This document shows positions 1 through 6,396 of a stretch of 7,690 nt of DNA, piece after piece (positions within the stretch are counted from its first letter, which is position 1; every line of letters starts with the position of its first letter). Origin of the DNA: Alphaproteobacteria bacterium (GTDB lineage Bacteria; Pseudomonadota; Alphaproteobacteria; CACIAM-22H2); NCBI GenBank assembly GCA_016869415.1, contig VGEI01000163.1, positions 1 through 7,690 of the forward strand, given 5' to 3'. The notes beneath the pieces were generated by a model, which searched no databases, was not told the DNA's origin, and saw only the letters and a program-made list of their open reading frames with translations. Made by a program: the position numbers and the translations under genes.

Positions 1-247
1 CGGGAATCTCCGGATGCCCAGCCGAGCCGAAGAGGATGGCGTCGTGCCGGCGGATCAGCTCGCGGCCGTTCTCCGGCATCATGCGGCCGTGCTTCTTGTA
101 GTACTCGCCGCCCCAGTCGAAACGGTCGACCTTGAAGGCGAAGCGCCCCTCGCGCCTGGCGACGGCTGCGAGCACCTCGACCCCGGCGGAGACGACCTCG
201 GTGCCGATGCCGTCACCGGGTATGGCTGCGATGGCGTATGTCTTCAT
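1..247 (-). CDS. Tartrate/D-malate dehydrogenase-type decarboxylating dehydrogenase, N-terminal part (cut by window edge)
   Basis: The first 82 residues are visible; the rest lies beyond the left edge. The protein starts MKTYAIAAIPGDGIGTEVV. The GDGIG loop at residues 11-15 is the hallmark of the isocitrate/isopropylmalate dehydrogenase superfamily, which oxidises and decarboxylates 2-hydroxyacids with NAD(P)+ in the cytoplasm. The block FDWGGEYY (43-50) followed by KKHGRMMPENG and then DAILFGSAGHP (69-79) resembles the tartrate dehydrogenase/D-malate dehydrogenase (DmlA) branch more than LeuB or Icd; this is from memory of those families, not an alignment. The ATG at 247 has a GAGG motif about 9 nt upstream and follows the tctA stop by 21 bp, so co-transcription with tctBA is likely. 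The inferred role is catabolism of the acid brought in by the transporter. The family is confident. The exact substrate is not, because most substrate-contacting residues are outside the window. Confidence 0.88.
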   Translation of the reverse strand, partial: MKTYAIAAIPGDGIGTEVVSAGVEVLAAVARREGRFAFKVDRFDWGGEYYKKHGRMMPENGRELIRRHDAILFGSAGHPEIP

Positions 248-268
248 GCAGTTCGCCTCGGCGTGCCC

Positions 269-1762
269 TTAGACCGGCTGCGGGGCCCGGATGGCCCGTA
301 AACCCCGCCAGAGCATCGCCCCCCAGACCGCCAGGGTGACGACACCGAGGAACGCCGCGATCGGCCGGTTGAAGAAGCCGAAGAAGGAGCCATCGGACTT
401 GATCATCGAGGTGACGAAATTCTGCTCCAGCATGGGCCCCAGGATGATTCCCAGGATCACCGGCGCCACCGGAAAGCCGTGCTCCTCCATGAGGAAACCG
501 ATCAGGCCGAAGACCAGCATGACACCGATGGCGAAGGGGCTGTTGGTCACGGCGAAGGCACCGACGATGCAGAACAGCAGCACGATGGGCATCAGAATCT
601 CGCGCGGCACCGCGAGGATGTGCCTCGCCGATTTGATGGCCAGCCACCCGAAGGGGATGAGGATCAGGTTGGCGAGGAAGAACAAGGCAAAGATGCCGGT
701 GACCAAAGCCGGCTGGTTCACGAAGACCATCGGCCCCGGGATGATGTTCTTGAGATAAAGCACGCCGATGACGATGGCGGTGATCGAATCGCCGGGGATG
801 CCGAAGACCAGGGCCGGGATCCAGGCGCCGCTGACCGCGGCGTTGTTCGCAGCCCCGCTTTCGACGATGCCCTCGGGATGGCCGGTGCCGAATTTCTCCG
901 GTTCCTTGGAGAAGCGCTTGGCGGTGGCGTAGGTGATCCATGAGGCGATGTCGGCGCCCGCACCGGGCAACGCGCCGATCAGGGTGCCGATGGTCGAGCC
1001 GCGCAGGATCTGCACCGGATACTTCCTGGTCAGCTGCCACTGGCCTCTGAAAATCGAGCCCGATATGGCGCGCGCCGGCGGCAGACGGGTGGTCGCCGCC
1101 GCGACGATGCGCAGTGCCTCGGCGATGGCGAACATGCCGATCATCGCCGGAATCATGTCGATGCCGCTCATCAGGTCGGTGACGCCGAAGGTGAAGCGTG
1201 GCAGGCCGGCCGGGTTCTCGAGACCGATCAGGGCCACGCCGAGACCGATGAACAACGCGATCATGCCTTTGACCGGGTCGTCGAGGGCGATGAACACCGC
1301 GCAGGTCAGGCCGAGACAGACCAGCCAGAAATACTCGAACGAGCTGAACTTGATCGCCACCTCGGCCAACAGCGGCGCCGAGGTCGCCAGCACCGCCGTG
1401 CCGAAGATGCCGCCGATGGCCGAGAACACCACGCCTGCACCCAGCGCCGTCTCGGCCTGGCCCTTGACGGTCATGGCGTAGGCTTCGTTGGTGTAGGCAG
1501 CCGAGGCCGGCGTGCCGGGAATGCGCAGCAGCGCACCGGGAATGTCGCCGGCAAAGATCGCCATGCAGCTGGTGGTGACGATGACCGCCATCGCCGGCAG
1601 CGGCGGCATGAAGAAGGTGACAGGCACCAGGAGCGCCGTCGCCATGGTCGCCGTCAGCCCGGGCATGGCACCGACGAACAGCCCAAAGGCGGAGGACAGG
1701 CAGATCAGCAGGATGACATAGGGATCAGCGATCAGATTCAGCGCGCCGAGGATCGCGTCCAT
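269..1762 (-). CDS. tctA: Tripartite tricarboxylate transporter, large permease subunit TctA
   Basis: This 497-residue inner-membrane protein matches the usual TctA length of about 500. It is almost entirely hydrophobic, with roughly 11-12 membrane segments, and shows the two family glycine-proline motifs: GAMPGLTATMATALLVP (residues 31-47) and GALPGAGADIASWITY (263-278). Their similarity fits the known internal repeat of TctA. Further conserved stretches are GTPASAAYTNEAYAM (83-97), GAANNAAVSGAWIPAL (303-318) and GIPGDSITAIVIGVL (321-335). TctA forms the translocation path of the TTT system and works with TctB and the periplasmic receptor TctC, driven by the ion gradient. It starts at ATG 4 bp after the tctB stop, with GGTGGTGAG just upstream, indicating translational coupling. 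The stop is TAA. The subunit identity is certain. The transported acid is inferred only from the downstream dehydrogenase. Confidence 0.97.
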   Translation of the reverse strand: MDAILGALNLIADPYVILLICLSSAFGLFVGAMPGLTATMATALLVPVTFFMPPLPAMAVIVTTSCMAIFAGDIPGALLRIPGTPASAAYTNEAYAMTVKGQAETALGAGVVFSAIGGIFGTAVLATSAPLLAEVAIKFSSFEYFWLVCLGLTCAVFIALDDPVKGMIALFIGLGVALIGLENPAGLPRFTFGVTDLMSGIDMIPAMIGMFAIAEALRIVAAATTRLPPARAISGSIFRGQWQLTRKYPVQILRGSTIGTLIGALPGAGADIASWITYATAKRFSKEPEKFGTGHPEGIVESGAANNAAVSGAWIPALVFGIPGDSITAIVIGVLYLKNIIPGPMVFVNQPALVTGIFALFFLANLILIPFGWLAIKSARHILAVPREILMPIVLLFCIVGAFAVTNSPFAIGVMLVFGLIGFLMEEHGFPVAPVILGIILGPMLEQNFVTSMIKSDGSFFGFFNRPIAAFLGVVTLAVWGAMLWRGLRAIRAPQPV

Positions 1763-1766
1763 GGTC

Positions 1767-2240
1767 TCACCACCACCCGGTCAGCACGCCGCGCGGCAGC
1801 GGCACGCGCAGCATCTGGCCGAACAGGATCTGGGTCATCACCACCATGATCACGGCGATGAGCGCCCCCTTGCGCCAGGGCACACCCTGGCGGACGAAGA
1901 GGATCATCAGGATGGCGATACCGAGCGGAATGAAGCCGACCGTCTCGTCGAGCAGCACATAGCCGATGGTCAGCACGAAGGCGATGATGAAATTGCCGCG
2001 CGTGTGCGGATCGCGCGCCCAGGGTGCCACGGCGGCCCAGGGGGTGTCCTTCGGGCTGTATTTCCAGCCGCGCCAGACGAGCATCAGGCTGAAACTGCCA
2101 AGGCCGATAGCCACCAGGCGGGGAAAGACGTCGGCGCCGTATTGCTGGCCGGGCATCGGTGGAATGGTCAGGGCGTAGGCGAAGATGAAGACCGCCAGCG
2201 CGAACAGCGCGGCGCCGCAGACACTGTCGTGGAATTTCAT
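1767..2240 (-). CDS. tctB: Tripartite tricarboxylate transporter, small membrane subunit TctB
   Basis: This 157-residue membrane protein has the size and pattern of the TctB family. It has a first membrane segment at about residues 6-26, then the conserved loop PGQQYGADVFPRLVAIGL (30-47, compare the family motif around 'FP.lla..L'), a second segment near 42-60, and three more between about 84 and 146. The C-terminus is MLRVPLPRGVLTGWW, a short proline/tryptophan tail. The sequence is weakly conserved across the family, so the call rests on size, topology, the FPR motif and position directly before tctA. TctB is the small membrane subunit of the TTT permease, and its precise mechanistic role is poorly defined. 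The ATG is preceded by GGGGAAGG (2244-2251), a good ribosome binding site. It lies 170 bp downstream of tctC, separated by a terminator, and overlaps nothing. Confidence 0.95.
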   Translation of the reverse strand: MKFHDSVCGAALFALAVFIFAYALTIPPMPGQQYGADVFPRLVAIGLGSFSLMLVWRGWKYSPKDTPWAAVAPWARDPHTRGNFIIAFVLTIGYVLLDETVGFIPLGIAILMILFVRQGVPWRKGALIAVIMVVMTQILFGQMLRVPLPRGVLTGWW

Positions 2241-2253
2241 GCGCCTTCCCCGT

Positions 2254-2272
2254 CCGGCGGCGCGGCCGCCGG
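2254..2272 (-). other. GC-only hairpin just upstream of the tctB ribosome binding site
   Basis: A perfect inverted repeat, CCGGCGG (2254-2260) and CCGCCGG (2266-2272), flanks a 5-nt loop. In the tctBA transcript it would form a 7-bp all-GC stem ending 2 nt before the GGGGAAGG ribosome binding site. It could act as a 5' stabiliser of the processed mRNA or limit ribosome access. It is equally possible that it is chance in GC-rich DNA. There is no T-tract, so it is not a terminator. Confidence 0.35.
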
Positions 2273-2348
2273 TGTGCTCGTTCCTGCTTGGGTAGCAGAG
2301 GGGGTGCGGCTTGTGAAGGACAACGGATGCCGGTGGGGTAGCGAGCGC

Positions 2349-2385
2349 AAAACAAAACCGCCGGTGCCCGAAAGCCCCGGCGGTT
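2349..2385 (-). terminator. Intrinsic terminator after tctC
   Basis: On the minus strand the stem AACCGCCGG (2385-2377) pairs perfectly over 9 bp with CCGGCGGTT (2364-2356) around a 12-nt loop. It runs straight into TTTTGTTTT (2357-2349). This is a textbook rho-independent terminator, placed 25 bp after the tctC stop and over 100 bp before tctB. It should end most tctC transcripts and leave tctBA to read-through or to its own promoter. This fits the higher demand for the receptor than for the membrane subunits. Confidence 0.85.
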
Positions 2386-2410
2386 CCGTCCTAAGCCCGT
2401 CGAGCTTCGG

Positions 2411-3394
2411 TCAGGTCTTGGCGATGCCGACCGCCTTCATCACGTCGCCCATCTTGGCGAGGTCATCCGCCATGTGCTTGCGGAAGCCGGCCGCATCGGC
2501 CCACACCACGCCGAAGCCGCGGCCGTCCATGAACTCGCGGAACTCCTTGCTGTCGTGGATTTTCTTGATCACCGCCTCGAGACGATCTGAGACGTTCTTA
2601 GGCAGGCCCTTGGGCGCGCCGATGCCGCGCCAGGCGCCGATGTTCCATTCGACACCCAGCCCTTCCTTCAGCGTCGGCACATCCTTGAAGGTCGGATTGC
2701 GTTGAGTGGCCATGACGGCGAGCGGCCGCGCTTTCTTGGCGTCGATCATGGCCCGCGCCTCGGGCAGCGAACAGGTGACGATGTCGATGCCGCCGGCGGC
2801 GAGATCCTGCATCGCCGGAGCGGCACCGTTCGACGGCACCCAGGGAACAGCATCGGCCTTGAGGCCCATCTTCTGCAGCCAGCCGGCCAGCGCCAGGTGC
2901 CAAATGCCGCCCTGGCTGGTCCCCGAGGCCTTGTACTTGCCGGGGTTGGCCTTGATGTCGTCGGCCAGCTCCTTGATGTTCTTCCACTTGGCGCCCTCGC
3001 CGACCGTCACACCGGGCGGGTCCTCGTTGACCAGCGCCAGCGGCGTGTAGGCCTCGTAGGTCAGGTCGGAAATGCCGGCCCATTTCATCATGCCGATCTC
3101 GACCGTGATCATGCCGATGGTGTAACCGTCGGCCGCCGCGGTGGCGAAGGCGCTGTGGCCGACCACGCCATTGCCACCGGTGCGGTTGACCACGTTCACC
3201 GGCTGGCCCAGCTCCTTCTCCATCAGCGTCGCGTAGATGCGCGCCGTGGCGTCGGTGCCGCCGCCCGCACCCCAGGGGCAGACGAAGGTGATCGGCCGGT
3301 TGGGGAAGGCCTGCGCCTCCGCGTTACGCAGCCCGAGGGCCGGGACCGCGGTAGCCGCCGCCGCGGACGCCATGAATAGACGACGATTGAGCAT
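2411..3394 (-). CDS. tctC: Tripartite tricarboxylate transporter substrate-binding protein (TctC/Bug family), Tat-type signal
   Basis: This 327-residue periplasmic receptor has the normal Bug-protein length. The N-terminus MLNRRLFMASAAAATAVPAL has a twin arginine followed by LF and an alanine-rich core, with likely cleavage at the AEA-QA site (residues 25-29), so Tat export is plausible. The mature protein opens with the Bug signature FPNRPITFVCPWGAGGGTDA (30-49), then GGNGVVG (73-79), the ligand-loop region GTSQGGIWHLAL (158-169) and MATQRNPTFKDVPTLKE (228-244). It binds the carboxylate and delivers it to TctAB. I chose ATG 3394 because AAGGGAG lies 9 nt upstream and the signal peptide begins there. 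The frame stays open back to 3565, but that extension has no signal character and would run through the operator. It is the first gene of the cluster and has its own terminator. The ligand is unknown; tartrate, malate or a related acid is inferred from the neighbouring dehydrogenase. Confidence 0.96.
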   Translation of the reverse strand: MLNRRLFMASAAAATAVPALGLRNAEAQAFPNRPITFVCPWGAGGGTDATARIYATLMEKELGQPVNVVNRTGGNGVVGHSAFATAAADGYTIGMITVEIGMMKWAGISDLTYEAYTPLALVNEDPPGVTVGEGAKWKNIKELADDIKANPGKYKASGTSQGGIWHLALAGWLQKMGLKADAVPWVPSNGAAPAMQDLAAGGIDIVTCSLPEARAMIDAKKARPLAVMATQRNPTFKDVPTLKEGLGVEWNIGAWRGIGAPKGLPKNVSDRLEAVIKKIHDSKEFREFMDGRGFGVVWADAAGFRKHMADDLAKMGDVMKAVGIAKT

Positions 3395-3403
3395 GGTGCG
3401 TTT

Positions 3404-3410
3404 CTCCCTT
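3404..3410 (-). promoter_or_regulatory. Ribosome binding site deciding the tctC start
   Basis: On the minus strand AAGGGAG lies 9 nt before ATG 3394. It is the only strong purine-rich site near the N-terminus and supports this start over the longer open frame. Confidence 0.8.
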
Positions 3411-3418
3411 GTGACCTT

Positions 3419-3433
3419 ATTGGCCTGACCAAT
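3419..3433. promoter_or_regulatory. Candidate GntR/FadR-type operator upstream of tctC
   Basis: ATTGGCCTGACCAAT is an inverted repeat with perfect 5-bp arms (ATTGG/CCAAT) and a 5-bp centre. Read on the minus strand it is ATTGGTCAGGCCAAT, close to the TTGGT-N3-ACCAA sites known for FadR-subfamily GntR regulators such as PdhR and LldR. It has one mismatch in the inner base pair. It sits 24 bp before the tctC ATG, between any upstream promoter and the ribosome binding site, where a bound protein would repress. A further ATTGG half-site on the minus strand lies just upstream, at 3439-3443. No regulator gene is in the window, so the assignment rests on motif resemblance only. Confidence 0.5.
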
Positions 3434-3495
3434 TTTTCCAATATGAACACCGGCCCAAGCCCCCGCGCAACAGGTTTCGGGCAGCCGTGGACTCT

Positions 3496-3523
3496 TTGCC
3501 CACTCCGCCGGCCAAGCGATACT
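3496..3523 (+). promoter_or_regulatory. Weak candidate promoter for the YgjP-like gene
   Basis: TTGCCC (3496-3501) and GATACT (3518-3523) each match the sigma-70 consensus at four of six positions, with a 16-bp spacer. Transcription from here would begin at about 3530, next to the GTG start at 3531, giving an essentially leaderless mRNA. Matches of this quality arise by chance, so this is only a suggestion. Confidence 0.22.
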
Positions 3524-3530
3524 GGCGCCC

Positions 3531-4250
3531 GTGAGGGAAACACCCGAGTCGCAGGCTCCGTTCATTGAGGTCGATGGCCGCCCCGTCGTGTTGACGGTAC
3601 GGCGCTCCCGCCGGGCGCAGCGGCTTTACTTGCGGGTCGATCCTGCTGCGCCTGTCGATTTTCCCGTCGAGCTGGTCCTGCCGCGTGGTGTCGGTCTCGC
3701 CGAAGGTCTGCGTTTCGCCCGCGACATGGCCGGCTGGGTGGGGCGGCGACTCAAGGCGCTGCCCGCCGCCGTCCCCTTCGCCGATGGGACGCCGATCGAG
3801 GTCAGTGGAGAGGCGCTGGTCGTCCGCCATGTGGGCGGTCGCGGACCGACGCGCCGCGAGGGCGGCCTGCTGCTGGTTGCCGGCGCCCGTGAGCATGTCC
3901 GGCGCCGGGTACGCGATTGGCTGAAGGCCCAGGCCCGGGCGGTGCTGGCCGAGCGCTCGCGGGCCTTGGCTGCACGCATCGGCAAGAGCGTCACCAGCAT
4001 CCGCCTGGGCGACCCGCGCAGCCGCTGGGGCAGCTGCTCGTCCGACGGCGGCCTCGCCTATTCCTGGCGCCTGATCCTCGCCCCACCCTTCGTGCTCGAC
4101 TACGTCGTCGCCCACGAGATCGCGCATCTGGTTCACGCCAATCACGGCCCGCGCTTCTGGCGCCTGACCGGAGAGCTGTGTGGTGACAGCGATGCGCCGC
4201 GCGCCTGGCTCAACCGAAACGGGCCGCGGCTGCTGCGCTACGGCGAATAG
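3531..4250 (+). CDS. YgjP-like zinc metallopeptidase-fold protein (DUF45, M48-like)
   Basis: This 239-residue soluble protein carries the zinc-binding motif HEIAH (residues 195-199) within VVAHEIAHLVHANHGPRFW. The histidine of NHGPRFW (H205) is the likely third ligand and the glutamate of HEIAH the catalytic base. RSRWGSCSSDG (163-173) matches the conserved [KR]xRWGSC block of the YgjP/DUF45 family. The N-terminal IEVDGRPVVLTVRRSRRAQRL is also typical. Family members have a gluzincin fold. Their cellular substrate is mostly unsettled, so no pathway is assigned. The GTG at 3531 is the best start because family-type sequence begins right after it, but no Shine-Dalgarno precedes it; the next in-frame ATG (residue 67) would remove the conserved N-terminus. 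It is divergent from tctC and ends 6 bp from the end of the convergent penicillin-binding protein gene. Confidence 0.9.
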   Translation: MRETPESQAPFIEVDGRPVVLTVRRSRRAQRLYLRVDPAAPVDFPVELVLPRGVGLAEGLRFARDMAGWVGRRLKALPAAVPFADGTPIEVSGEALVVRHVGGRGPTRREGGLLLVAGAREHVRRRVRDWLKAQARAVLAERSRALAARIGKSVTSIRLGDPRSRWGSCSSDGGLAYSWRLILAPPFVLDYVVAHEIAHLVHANHGPRFWRLTGELCGDSDAPRAWLNRNGPRLLRYGE

Positions 4251-4256
4251 CGCCGC

Positions 4257-6284
4257 TCAGTTGTCGGCAACCGGCGGGAAGCCTGGAGGCCGGTAGCGCG
4301 GATCGTGCGTCGGAGCCGGCTGCGAGGGGTGAACCGGCGACGGCGTGCCCGCCCGCCGGAACAGCGATTCGAGAAATCCGCTGACGCCGCCGCTGGCGCC
4401 GGGGGTGCTTGCGACGGCCGGTGCATCGCTGCCAGGCGGCAGCGGTAGCGGCCTCGCTGGCAGGCCGCGATGCGCCTCCTGCATGAACGCCCGCCAGATC
4501 CGCGCCGGCAACGAGCCACCAGTGATGCGCTCCATCGCCTCACCGTCATCGTTACCGATCCACACGCCGGCAACGTAGTCGGCGGTGTAGCCGACGAACC
4601 AGGCGTCGCGATAGTCCTGGCTCGTACCCGTCTTGCCGGCCGTCGGCCGGTCGAGCGAAGCGGCACGCCCCGTACCCTCGCGTACCACCGCCTGCATCAT
4701 GTCGTGCATCGCCGCCAGCGCCGGGCGCTGGAGCACGGCACCAGGACCGGAGCCAACGCGGCGATAGAGCGCGTTGCCTTCGCCGTCACGAATTTCCTGG
4801 ATCGCGTAGGGAATGATGCCGTTACCGCTGTTGGCGAAGGGCGCGAAGGCGGCGGTGAGCTCGAAGGGTGTCACCTCGGAAGCGCCCAGCGCCGTGGCGA
4901 AGTCGCGGCGCAGCGGTGAGGCGATACCCAGCCGGCTGGCCGTCGCAGTCACCCGGTCGATGCCCACGCGTTGTGCCACACGCACCGTCGCCGTGTTGAC
5001 CGAGCGCGCCAGCGCCTCGCGCGCTGTAATCTGGCCTTTGAGAACGTTGTCGAAGTTGCGCGGGTTCCATTCGCCGATGGCGAGCGGCCCGTCGGCGATC
5101 AGCTCGTCGGGCCGCATCCCCGCCTCGACCGCGGCGAGGAAAACGAACGGCTTGAAGGCGGAGCCCGGCTGCCGCCGGCCGGATGCCGCCCGGTTGAACT
5201 GGCTCTCGGCGTAGTCCTTGCCGCCGATCATGGCGCGTACCGCGCCGTCCGGCGTCATGGCCACCAATGCCGCCTGGCCGGCATTGGCCTTCTCGCCGTC
5301 GCGGGCAAGGGCGCGGGCGATCTCCGCCTCGGCGGCGCGCTGCAGGCGTGCGTCGAGCGTGGTCACCACCACCAGATCGCGGTCGACGAAGCCGACGAAG
5401 CCCGGCACGGCGTCCGCCAGCCAGTCGGTGAAATAGCGGGCCCCGCGGCCGGCTTGGGTGTTGAGGGCGATACGCAGCGGCTGACGGCCGGCGGCGCGCG
5501 CCTCCTCGACTGTCATGTAGCCGGCCTCTGCGAGGTTGCCGAGCACTTCCTCGGCGCGGCCTTTGGCGCGCTCGAGATCGCTGGCCGGCGAGTAGCGGCT
5601 CGGTGCCTTGAGCAGGCCGGCGATCACCGCGGCCTCGTGCGGCGTCAGCTGGCGCGACGGCTTGCCGAAATAGCGGCGCGTGGCCGCCTCGACGCCGTAA
5701 GTACCCGCACCGAGATAGACTCGATTGAGGTAGATGGTGAGGATCTGATCCTTGGTGAAGCGGCGCTCCAGCCAGAAGGCCAGCATCACCTCCTGCACCT
5801 TGCGCTTGTAGCTGCGCTCGGAGGAGAGAAAGACGTTCTTCGCCAGCTGCTGGGTGATCGTGCTGCCGCCCTGGACGACGCGGCCGGCGCGCAGATTGAC
5901 CCAGGCGGCGCGCGCCAGGCCGATGAAGTCGATGCCGATGTGCTGGTAGAAACGGCGGTCCTCGGTCGCCAGCACCGCCTTGGGCAGCCACGGCGACATT
6001 TCGCTCAGCTCAACGGCACCGCCGAACTGGTCGCCATAGGTGGCGATCGGCTGGCCGTCGGACGACACGAAAGTCAGGCTCGGCCGGCGCACGAAGTGAT
6101 TGATGGTGGAGACATCGGGCAGGTCGAACGCCAGTACGACCAGGACTGCGCCGGCGGCCATGCCGGCCCAAATCCCCAGCACCGCCATCCATTTGAAAAG
6201 GAATCCAAAGACGCGCCAGGCACGCGAACGAGGCGGTTTCTTCCGGCCTTCGCTGGATTCGGGCGACTCGGGCTTGCGCGGCAT
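4257..6284 (-). CDS. Class A penicillin-binding protein, PBP1A family (bifunctional transglycosylase/transpeptidase)
   Basis: This 675-residue inner-membrane enzyme polymerises glycan strands from lipid II and cross-links the peptides in the periplasm. A short basic cytoplasmic tail (1-24) precedes one membrane segment (about 25-53). The GT51 transglycosylase domain (about 65-240) shows ATEDRRFYQHIGID with catalytic E108, GGSTITQQLAKN (139-150), the RKVQE-MLAFWLERRFTKDQIL region (161-182) and YLGAGTYGVEAA. The transpeptidase domain (about 330-605) has SAFK with nucleophile S375 and K378, SVN (428-430) and KTGT (551-554), so both activities should be intact. It is shorter than the 800-850 residues of E. 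coli PBP1A, leaving little room for an inserted OB-like domain. The last 70 residues are proline-rich and low-complexity. The start at ATG 6284 gives a natural basic tail; GGGGAG abuts it, closer than usual. It is transcribed alone and diverges from the nitroreductase gene. Confidence 0.96.
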   Translation of the reverse strand: MPRKPESPESSEGRKKPPRSRAWRVFGFLFKWMAVLGIWAGMAAGAVLVVLAFDLPDVSTINHFVRRPSLTFVSSDGQPIATYGDQFGGAVELSEMSPWLPKAVLATEDRRFYQHIGIDFIGLARAAWVNLRAGRVVQGGSTITQQLAKNVFLSSERSYKRKVQEVMLAFWLERRFTKDQILTIYLNRVYLGAGTYGVEAATRRYFGKPSRQLTPHEAAVIAGLLKAPSRYSPASDLERAKGRAEEVLGNLAEAGYMTVEEARAAGRQPLRIALNTQAGRGARYFTDWLADAVPGFVGFVDRDLVVVTTLDARLQRAAEAEIARALARDGEKANAGQAALVAMTPDGAVRAMIGGKDYAESQFNRAASGRRQPGSAFKPFVFLAAVEAGMRPDELIADGPLAIGEWNPRNFDNVLKGQITAREALARSVNTATVRVAQRVGIDRVTATASRLGIASPLRRDFATALGASEVTPFELTAAFAPFANSGNGIIPYAIQEIRDGEGNALYRRVGSGPGAVLQRPALAAMHDMMQAVVREGTGRAASLDRPTAGKTGTSQDYRDAWFVGYTADYVAGVWIGNDDGEAMERITGGSLPARIWRAFMQEAHRGLPARPLPLPPGSDAPAVASTPGASGGVSGFLESLFRRAGTPSPVHPSQPAPTHDPRYRPPGFPPVADN

Positions 6285-6305
6285 CTCCCCGGCTCTCTAG
6301 CAAAC

Positions 6306-6327
6306 GATTCTGGCAGAAACCAGAATC
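6306..6327. promoter_or_regulatory. Perfect inverted repeat between the PBP and nitroreductase genes
   Basis: GATTCTGG (6306-6313) and CCAGAATC (6320-6327) are exact inverted repeats around a 6-nt centre. The site lies in the 112-bp divergent region, 21 bp upstream of the PBP start and 69 bp upstream of the nitroreductase start. It is more AT-rich than its surroundings. It could be the operator of a dimeric regulator of either or both genes, or a 5'-UTR hairpin of the PBP mRNA. No T-tract follows, so a terminator is unlikely. I recognise no specific regulator family. Confidence 0.45.
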
Positions 6328-6383
6328 CCGGCCCCACCCCCACTGACGTGATGGCCCGGAAGCCCTAGCATGGGCGGGGCAAT

Positions 6384-6389
6384 AGGGAG
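6384..6389 (+). promoter_or_regulatory. Ribosome binding site deciding the nitroreductase start
   Basis: AGGGAG ends 7 nt before ATG 6397. The in-frame ATG at 6370 has no comparable site, and initiation there would translate across this one, so the later start is preferred. Confidence 0.8.
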
Positions 6390-6396
6390 TCTTTTG

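Noticed and set aside
213..1040. A 275-residue minus-strand open frame inside tctA.
   Set aside because: It is rich in Arg, His and Gly, shows no domain pattern and is fully shadowed by the clear TctA membrane protein in another frame.
3395..3565. A longer tctC open frame beginning at 3565 (57 extra residues).
   Set aside because: The extension lacks signal-peptide character, would bury the Tat-like signal internally, crosses the palindromic operator and overlaps the start of the YgjP-like gene. A good ribosome binding site supports ATG 3394.
4822..5991. A 389-residue minus-strand open frame overlapping the PBP gene.
   Set aside because: It is an Arg/Gly/Ala-rich alternative frame of the same strand. 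The PBP frame is intact across the whole region, so there is no frameshift to explain.
4971..6368. A 465-residue plus-strand open frame opposite the PBP gene.
   Set aside because: It is a GC-driven antisense shadow. The opposite strand encodes every class A PBP motif, and this frame shows no recognisable domain.
6370..6396. An earlier ATG giving nine extra residues to the nitroreductase.
   Set aside because: No ribosome binding site precedes 6370, whereas AGGGAG sits 7 nt before ATG 6397.
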